Below, in pieces: positions 58,926-64,000 of a DNA stretch of 64,000 nucleotides. A program made the translations under genes and the position numbers. The stretch comes from DATFVA01 sp963771705 (GTDB lineage: Bacteria; Bacteroidota; Ignavibacteria; Ignavibacteriales; Ignavibacteriaceae), in assembly GCA_963771705.1 (NCBI GenBank), contig CAVYUP010000009.1, forward strand, positions 1 to 64,000, given 5' to 3'. Under the pieces are notes generated by a model. It saw only the letters and a list, made by a program, of their open reading frames with translations. It ran no database searches and was not told the DNA's origin. Position 1 is the first letter of the stretch, and the number at the start of each line of letters is the position of its first letter.

Positions 58926-60161
58926 TTACTTGAGAAGTACCATTTTCTTTGTAACTACATTTGTTCCTGACGTAAGCTGATAGACATACATTCCGCTAGG
59001 GACATTAGATGCATCCCACTGTACCTGATAGTTTCCTGCAGGTCTGTATTCATTTACGAGAGTAGCAACTTCTTTTCCAAGTACATCGAATACCTTCAAC
59101 GTCTGCAGACCAGCTGACGAAGTTCCCCAGCTGATACTTGTTACCGGGTTAAAAGGATTCGGATAGTTCTGGTCAAGTTTAAATTCTACCACACCAGCCA
59201 CCTTAACTTCAGCTATGTTTGAGTATTCAGCTGTTCCATCAAAGTCAACCTGTTTCAGGCGGTAACTATAAGTTCCGGAAGACAGGTCATTATCAGTATA
59301 AGAATACTGCCTGCTTTGAGTTGTAGTTCCAAATCCTGCAACAAATCCGATTGTTTCAAACTCAGCACCGGAACTTCTTTCAATCGAGAATCCGCGGTTA
59401 TTTGTCTCTGACGCAGTTTCCCAGTTCAGGCTTACACTAGAACCGCTGGCTGAAGCCCTGAAGCTTGTAAGTTCAACCGGAATATTATCATCACCGTTTA
59501 TCTGGAAAGAAAAATCAGTTGCGGGATCCAAATTCCAGCTTGTACCTGGAGTTGTTGTAAACCAGCCGCTTCCTGCTACGCCCATGGTTGCATCAAGGGT
59601 TCCGGTCTCCCAGAAAAAATTACCTGATTCAACACTATTATTGAAGATCTCAAACCAGTATGTTCCGGTATTAGGGATAAGAATAGGAGAAGCAGTAAGA
59701 TCGAAAGTGAAAACGTACTCATCTACTCCAAAAAGAACTACTCCCGTAGTCGCTCTGGTTGTAGCTTCAAGACCGCTTCTGGTTTCCAGTACCGTGCCAG
59801 GTTGTCCGCCGGCATCCGCATGAAGAATTATCGTAAAGTCATCAACTGAGTTCGGGATATTCTCAGGGTAATATCCGCCCCATATCACCAGCTCGGTGAT
59901 GCCGTATGAAGGTCCTGCGGCTGCAACGGCGAAGTTCTCAGCTACCGTCTGCTGTCCCGTTCCGCAAAGAGCGCAGCTGGCGTCTGCGAAAACTCCGTTC
60001 ACAGCATTAGGTGCCTGATTCAGGAAAACAACGGCGGCCATTGGAGATTCGAAAGTGGAACTGCCGGAAACACCTGCTGTTCCGAACTGTACAAGAGAAG
60101 ACTGAGCAAAAGCTGAAAATGAAAAGAGGGCCAGAAAAAGAACCGTATAGAACTTAGTCAT
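58926..60161 (-). CDS. Secreted protein with type IX secretion sorting domain
   Basis: A 411-residue exported protein. Signal sequence (1-19, ending AFAQ). Residues 20-230 are a beta-rich region with a CALC pair that I cannot assign. About 232-320 is a fibronectin-III-like segment (VELTSFRASASGSSVSLNWE, RYSYTDNDLSS-type). The last 85 residues are the type A sorting domain: DQNYPNPFNPVTSISW, DVLGKEVATLV, then GMYVYQL and KKMVLLK. This directs outer-membrane translocation by the T9SS. AAGGAGTC lies before the ATG. Confidence 0.93.
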   Translation of the reverse strand: MTKFYTVLFLALFSFSAFAQSSLVQFGTAGVSGSSTFESPMAAVVFLNQAPNAVNGVFADASCALCGTGQQTVAENFAVAAAGPSYGITELVIWGGYYPENIPNSVDDFTIILHADAGGQPGTVLETRSGLEATTRATTGVVLFGVDEYVFTFDLTASPILIPNTGTYWFEIFNNSVESGNFFWETGTLDATMGVAGSGWFTTTPGTSWNLDPATDFSFQINGDDNIPVELTSFRASASGSSVSLNWETASETNNRGFSIERSSGAEFETIGFVAGFGTTTQSRQYSYTDNDLSSGTYSYRLKQVDFDGTAEYSNIAEVKVAGVVEFKLDQNYPNPFNPVTSISWGTSSAGLQTLKVFDVLGKEVATLVNEYRPAGNYQVQWDASNVPSGMYVYQLTSGTNVVTKKMVLLK

Positions 60162-60183
60162 GTTGACTCCTTATTATAATGAA

Positions 60184-60191
60184 CAAATATA
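60184..60191 (-). promoter_or_regulatory. Bacteroidota-type -7 motif of the T9SS-sorted protein gene
   Basis: On the minus strand TATATTTG fits TAnnTTTG, 22 bases before the ATG, giving a leader of about 16 bases containing AAGGAG. A -33 element is not obvious. Confidence 0.4.
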
Positions 60192-60469
60192 TTGATTATT
60201 GAAGTTCAGATAAACCGAAATGAAACGAATAAGGTATTTTTCATTCTTAAGCTTCGGGAGGTATTCAACACATATTCTCTGGAATTATCAGCATTTAAAC
60301 TCCGGAATCTTACGCTCTCTTACGATGGAATATTATATGATAATTTGCAATAATTAATATCAAGATGCAAATAAATTCTATAAAGCAATGAGAAATATTT
60401 TAAGGAAATCCGGGCGGTTCATATTGGCAGGTTGTGCCCTGATGCAAATTTCCTTACAGTGGTGATCTT

Positions 60470-60477
60470 TATTTTTG
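60470..60477 (+). promoter_or_regulatory. Bacteroidota-type -7 motif of the phosphoketolase gene
   Basis: TATTTTTG fits TAnnTTTG, with a TTTC about 17 bases upstream in the place of the -33 TTTG, and lies 34 bases before the ATG at 60512. Confidence 0.35.
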
Positions 60478-60511
60478 AATGAAAGATGTTAAATAATAAT
60501 GAGAAGATGCT

Positions 60512-62893
60512 ATGGGGAATACAAAATCAAACACGCTTACCGCAGAAGAAGTTATAAAGATTAACGCATACTGGAGAGCCGCTAACTATTTATCGGTAGG
60601 TCAAATTTACCTTCTGGACAATCCATTATTGAAAAAGCCCCTGGAACTTAAACATGTTAAACCAAGACTTCTCGGGCACTGGGGAACAACACCGGGCTTA
60701 AATTTTATCTACGTTCATATCAATCGTCTTATCAGGAAGAATAAGATAAACGCGATATATATTACCGGACCCGGTCACGGAGGTCCCGGCCTTGTGGCCA
60801 ATACTTATCTGGAGGGCACGTATTCAGAGTTCTATCCTGATATAACACGGGACGAAGAGGGTATGCGAAAGCTGTTCAAACAATTCTCATTTCCCGGAGG
60901 CATCCCCAGTCATGTCGCGCCCGAAACACCGGGATCGATTCATGAAGGAGGCGAGCTGGGCTATTCGCTGCTTCACGCTTACGGAGCGGTGTTCGACAAC
61001 CCGGATCTTATAGCTTTCTGCGTTGTGGGTGACGGCGAAGCGGAAACCGGTGCTCTGGCTGCCAGCTGGCATTCGAACAAATTCCATAATCCTGTACACG
61101 ACGGTGTGGTTGTGCCGATACTGCATCTTAACGGATATAAAATTGCAAATCCCACAGTACTTGCCAGACTGCCGGAAGATGAACTTGAAGATCTGTTCAA
61201 AGGCTATGGTTATAAGGTTTATTTTGCCGAAGGCGACGATCCGGAAGCAATGCACCAGCTGATGGCGGATAAAATGGATAAGGTATATTCGGAAATCCGT
61301 AAAATTCAGAAGAAAATAAGAGAAAAAGGATTTGAAGAGAGACCTGCCTGGCCGATGATCATTCTGCGTACCCCAAAGGGATGGACGGGACCGAAAAAAG
61401 TTGACGATAAACAGGTAGAAGGTTCATTCAGATCGCACCAGGTTCCGCTGGCAGAACTGGCGGACAAGCCGCAGCACCTTAAGATGCTTGAGAAATGGAT
61501 GAAGAGTTATAAACCCGAAGAATTATTTGATGAGAACGGAACGTTCCGCAAAGAGTTCGCTGAACTTGCCCCCGAGGGTAATTACAGGATGGGAGCTAAT
61601 CCCAACGCGAACGGAGGACTCCTGATGAAAAACCTGAAGCTTCCCGATTTCAGAAAATATGCGGTCGATGTAAAAAAACCGGGGACAACCACTGACGAAG
61701 CAACAAGGATAATGGGGAAGTTCCTAAGAGATGTTCTGAATGAAAATTCGGAAAACCGGAACTTCAGGGTAATGGGTCCCGATGAAGTAAACTCCAACAG
61801 GCTGAACGCGTTATTCGAAGTTACCGACCGGGTCTCCACCGCGGAGATCAGGAAATCGGATGATCATATTTCCCCCGACGGCAGGGTAATGGAAGTACTC
61901 AGTGAGCATATGTGCCAGGGCTGGCTGGAAGGTTATCTGCTGACAGGGAGGCATGGTCTGTTTACATGCTACGAGGCGTTTATACATATTATAGATTCTA
62001 TGTTCAACCAGCACGCTAAATGGCTTAAGGTAACGCGGCATATACCGTGGCGCCGGCCTATTTCCTCGCTTAATTATCTTTTAACCTCGCACGTATGGAG
62101 GCAGGATCATAACGGGTTCAGTCACCAGGATCCCGGTTTTATAGATCATGTGGTAAATAAAAAAGCCGAGATCGTACGCGTATATCTTCCGCCAGATGCG
62201 AATACACTTTTATCAGTTACAGATCACTGCCTAAGGAGCCGTCACTACGTCAACGTTATTATAGCGGGGAAGCAGCCGGAACTTCAGTGGCTCGACATGG
62301 AGTCGGCGGTAAAACATTGTACAGCGGGAATCGGAATATGGGAGTGGGCAAGCAACGATCAGGGAACCGAACCAGACGTGGTAATGGCCTGCGCGGGAGA
62401 TGTTCCTACACTTGAAACGCTCGCCGCTGTGGACATTCTGCGGAAAAATTTCAAAGAGCTGAAGATAAGAGTTATAAATGTTGTCGATCTTATGACGCTG
62501 CAGCCCGAAACGGAACATCCCCATGGTTTATCATCAAAAGATTTCGATTCACTATTTACAAAGGACAAGCCAATCATCTTCGCGTTTCATGGATACCCAT
62601 GGCTTATACACCGGCTTACATACAGGAGGACCAATCACCACAACCTGCATGTACGCGGATATAAAGAAGAGGGAACGACAACTACGCCGTTCGATATGGT
62701 TGTAATGAATGACCTTGACCGTTTTGATCTTGTAATGGATGTAATAGACCGGGTTCCTCATCTTGAGAAGGCCGGCGGAGCGCATGTAAAACAGTCGATG
62801 CAGAACAAACTCCTTGAACATAAGGAATATATTCATATTCATGGAGCCGATATGCCCGAGATACTGAACTGGAAGTGGTCCTACAGCAAATAA
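60512..62893 (+). CDS. xfp: Xylulose-5-phosphate/fructose-6-phosphate phosphoketolase
   Basis: Phosphoketolase cleaves xylulose-5-P or fructose-6-P with phosphate to acetyl phosphate and an aldose phosphate using thiamine diphosphate. The 793 residues match the family. YITGPGHGGPGLVANTYLEG and GDGEAETGALAASWHSNKF are the substrate and ThDP-binding regions; EGGELGYSLLHAYGA, NPNANGGLLMKNLKLPDF and HDHNGFSHQDPGFIDHV-type RQDHNGFSHQDPG follow. It suggests acetyl-phosphate formation with possible ATP yield by acetate kinase. A single gene, with GAGAAG as weak ribosome-binding site. Confidence 0.95.
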   Translation: MGNTKSNTLTAEEVIKINAYWRAANYLSVGQIYLLDNPLLKKPLELKHVKPRLLGHWGTTPGLNFIYVHINRLIRKNKINAIYITGPGHGGPGLVANTYLEGTYSEFYPDITRDEEGMRKLFKQFSFPGGIPSHVAPETPGSIHEGGELGYSLLHAYGAVFDNPDLIAFCVVGDGEAETGALAASWHSNKFHNPVHDGVVVPILHLNGYKIANPTVLARLPEDELEDLFKGYGYKVYFAEGDDPEAMHQLMADKMDKVYSEIRKIQKKIREKGFEERPAWPMIILRTPKGWTGPKKVDDKQVEGSFRSHQVPLAELADKPQHLKMLEKWMKSYKPEELFDENGTFRKEFAELAPEGNYRMGANPNANGGLLMKNLKLPDFRKYAVDVKKPGTTTDEATRIMGKFLRDVLNENSENRNFRVMGPDEVNSNRLNALFEVTDRVSTAEIRKSDDHISPDGRVMEVLSEHMCQGWLEGYLLTGRHGLFTCYEAFIHIIDSMFNQHAKWLKVTRHIPWRRPISSLNYLLTSHVWRQDHNGFSHQDPGFIDHVVNKKAEIVRVYLPPDANTLLSVTDHCLRSRHYVNVIIAGKQPELQWLDMESAVKHCTAGIGIWEWASNDQGTEPDVVMACAGDVPTLETLAAVDILRKNFKELKIRVINVVDLMTLQPETEHPHGLSSKDFDSLFTKDKPIIFAFHGYPWLIHRLTYRRTNHHNLHVRGYKEEGTTTTPFDMVVMNDLDRFDLVMDVIDRVPHLEKAGGAHVKQSMQNKLLEHKEYIHIHGADMPEILNWKWSYSK

Positions 62894-62921
62894 TATTTAC
62901 ATCTTCCGGAAGTACTTACTC

Positions 62922-64000
62922 TCAGTGTACCTGACCGAAAAATTTATGAAATATCTTATTCTTCGTTATGAAGTTCCTGTAAAAGAAAACTTTTACAGCG
63001 TCGTTGAATAAGAACCACACCAGAGCATAAACCGTAACTGTCAATCCCCATCCCCAGCCTACAGAGGGGACGAACACACCGTAAACTCCAACAAGCAGAC
63101 CCAGGAAAGCTGTTGAGAGCGAAGCCAGCAGCAAGGGTTTTGAAGGGAACGGCTTTTTGAAAAACCAGTCGCTCGTACGCGTATTAAATATAGTAGCGTG
63201 ACCGGCTATTATCAGTTTGGTAAATATGGCCGATTGTATCAGCGGCTGGGATAAGTTAGAATACGTTTCCAGCAGATAAAAAATAAGGAACGAGGAAATC
63301 ACTCCCGCTATTCCCAGCAGAGTTGAGAGTCCGAATAACTCTCTATTATTCCATTTTACCGGAAAAGGATCAAGTTTTGTCCAGTCATAGGCAATTGTTA
63401 TAATAGGAATATCATTAAGCAGAGCGAGGATAATTATCATGATGGGTGTAACAGGATAGAAATTGAATATCAGGATCGACAACGTCATAAAAAATATAAC
63501 CCTTATTGTCTCGGCAATTCTGTATATGGCGTAGCTGTTCATCCGTTCGAATATTATGCGCGCCTGTTTGATCGCATCAATAATTACGGAAATACCCGGA
63601 GCCATCAAAACAAGATCGGCAGCTGCCCTGGCGGCGTCAGTGGCTCCTGCCACCGCTATACCCGCGTCGGCCTTTTTCAAGGCGGGAGCGTCGTTTACTC
63701 CATCGCCCGTCATACCAACGATGTGATTTCCCTTCTGAAGCTCTTCAACGATAGTATATTTATCCTCGGGGAAAACCTGGGCGAATCCTCCCGCCCCCTC
63801 TATTATTCTGATAATCTCTTTATTATACTTTTTAGACTTTGGTTCAGCCGCATCCTCCTCATCGATAACACTTGAAAATTCCTTGCTGACCTCACGGGCC
63901 ATCTGTTTTACTTTTTCTTCAGGCAGAGCGGGGTTTATTTGTTCATGTATCGTACGGGCGAGTATTTCACTCATCTTCAAAAATCTCATGCTTTCACCCG
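62922..64000 (-). CDS. P-type H+-ATPase-like cation pump, C-terminal part (cut by window edge)
   Basis: The frame on the minus strand is open to base 64000, so ATG 63989 is not necessarily the start. The visible 358 residues begin in the nucleotide/phosphorylation domain. FAQVFPEDKYTIVEELQKGN and MTGDGVNDAPALKKADAGIA with ATDAARAAADLVL are the hinge motif of type IIIA (plasma-membrane proton) ATPases. About six membrane helices follow, with ALLNDIPIITIAYD. The DKTGT site would lie beyond the window. The tail ends near a convergent 28-base gap with xfp. Confidence 0.88.
   Translation of the reverse strand, partial: GESMRFLKMSEILARTIHEQINPALPEEKVKQMAREVSKEFSSVIDEEDAAEPKSKKYNKEIIRIIEGAGGFAQVFPEDKYTIVEELQKGNHIVGMTGDGVNDAPALKKADAGIAVAGATDAARAAADLVLMAPGISVIIDAIKQARIIFERMNSYAIYRIAETIRVIFFMTLSILIFNFYPVTPIMIIILALLNDIPIITIAYDWTKLDPFPVKWNNRELFGLSTLLGIAGVISSFLIFYLLETYSNLSQPLIQSAIFTKLIIAGHATIFNTRTSDWFFKKPFPSKPLLLASLSTAFLGLLVGVYGVFVPSVGWGWGLTVTVYALVWFLFNDAVKVFFYRNFITKNKIFHKFFGQVH

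Larger units (their letters stand above)
60162..60511. other. 350-base divergent intergenic region
   Basis: It separates the minus-strand T9SS cargo gene from the plus-strand phosphoketolase and must carry both promoters. Two TAnnTTTG motifs are found, one on each strand (60184-60191 minus; 60470-60477 plus). I see no gene, RNA or repeat in the remainder. Confidence 0.6.

Noticed and set aside
1..64000. Search for tRNA, rRNA, CRISPR arrays, insertion sequences or phage genes
   Set aside because: None seen by reading the gene gaps and protein content; intergenic space is small and shows no repeat-spacer pattern or transposase.

Overview
This 64 kb window is almost certainly from a motile member of the Bacteroidota/Chlorobiota/Ignavibacteriota (FCB) group, most like the Ignavibacteria. 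The evidence is the secreted protein at 58926-60161 with a type IX secretion C-terminal sorting domain containing the NYPNPFNP signature, Bacteroidota-like TAnnTTTG promoter motifs, a Wzi-type outer-membrane protein, and AT-rich DNA with variable Shine-Dalgarno use. Flagella together with a T9SS cargo protein fit Ignavibacteria better than typical Bacteroidetes.

Positions 1-48507 form one nearly continuous plus-strand chemotaxis and flagellar supercluster. It opens with chemotaxis genes (end of a cheR, cheD, cheB, a HEAT-repeat gene, a second cheR, two CheY-like regulators, cheZ, cheA, a second cheB). Basal body and export genes follow (flgB, flgC, fliE-fliK, flgD, flgE, fliL-fliR, flhB, flhA, flhF, flhG). 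Next come the flagellar sigma factor fliA, two HDOD genes, a degenerate histidine kinase and a membrane protein. Rod, ring, hook-junction and stator genes follow (flgF, G, A, H, I, J, N, K, L; motA1/motB1), then fliW-csrA, a response regulator with an Hpt protein, a second stator pair (motA2/motB2) and two more receiver proteins. Genes mostly abut or overlap by 1-4 bases, implying strong translational coupling. No flagellin, CheW or methyl-accepting receptor gene lies in the window.

The few gaps in the cluster carry candidate control sites. There are sigma-54-like elements (TGGCAY-N5-TTGA) before flgB and fliL, and a 20-bp perfect hairpin after flgE. An excellent sigma-28 promoter (TAAAGTAT-N11-TCCGATAA) drives an unrecognised gene at 48563. 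The encoded FliA lacks the sigma-3 domain, and the candidate sigma-28 sites keep TAAA and CGATAA but vary in the extended -10 bases.

After 49.2 kb the content is unrelated: a Wzi-family protein, UDP-glucose dehydrogenase, a cupredoxin-like lipoprotein, a CHRD-domain protein, an ABC export system (adaptor, two permeases, ATPase), the T9SS-sorted protein, a phosphoketolase, and the C-terminal part of a P-type H+-ATPase-like pump running off the right edge.

Two genes (fliR and the ABC ATPase) each contain one apparent extra base at a homopolymer, which suggests either assembly indels or real frameshifts. The motA1/motB1 junction also lacks a normal motB start.
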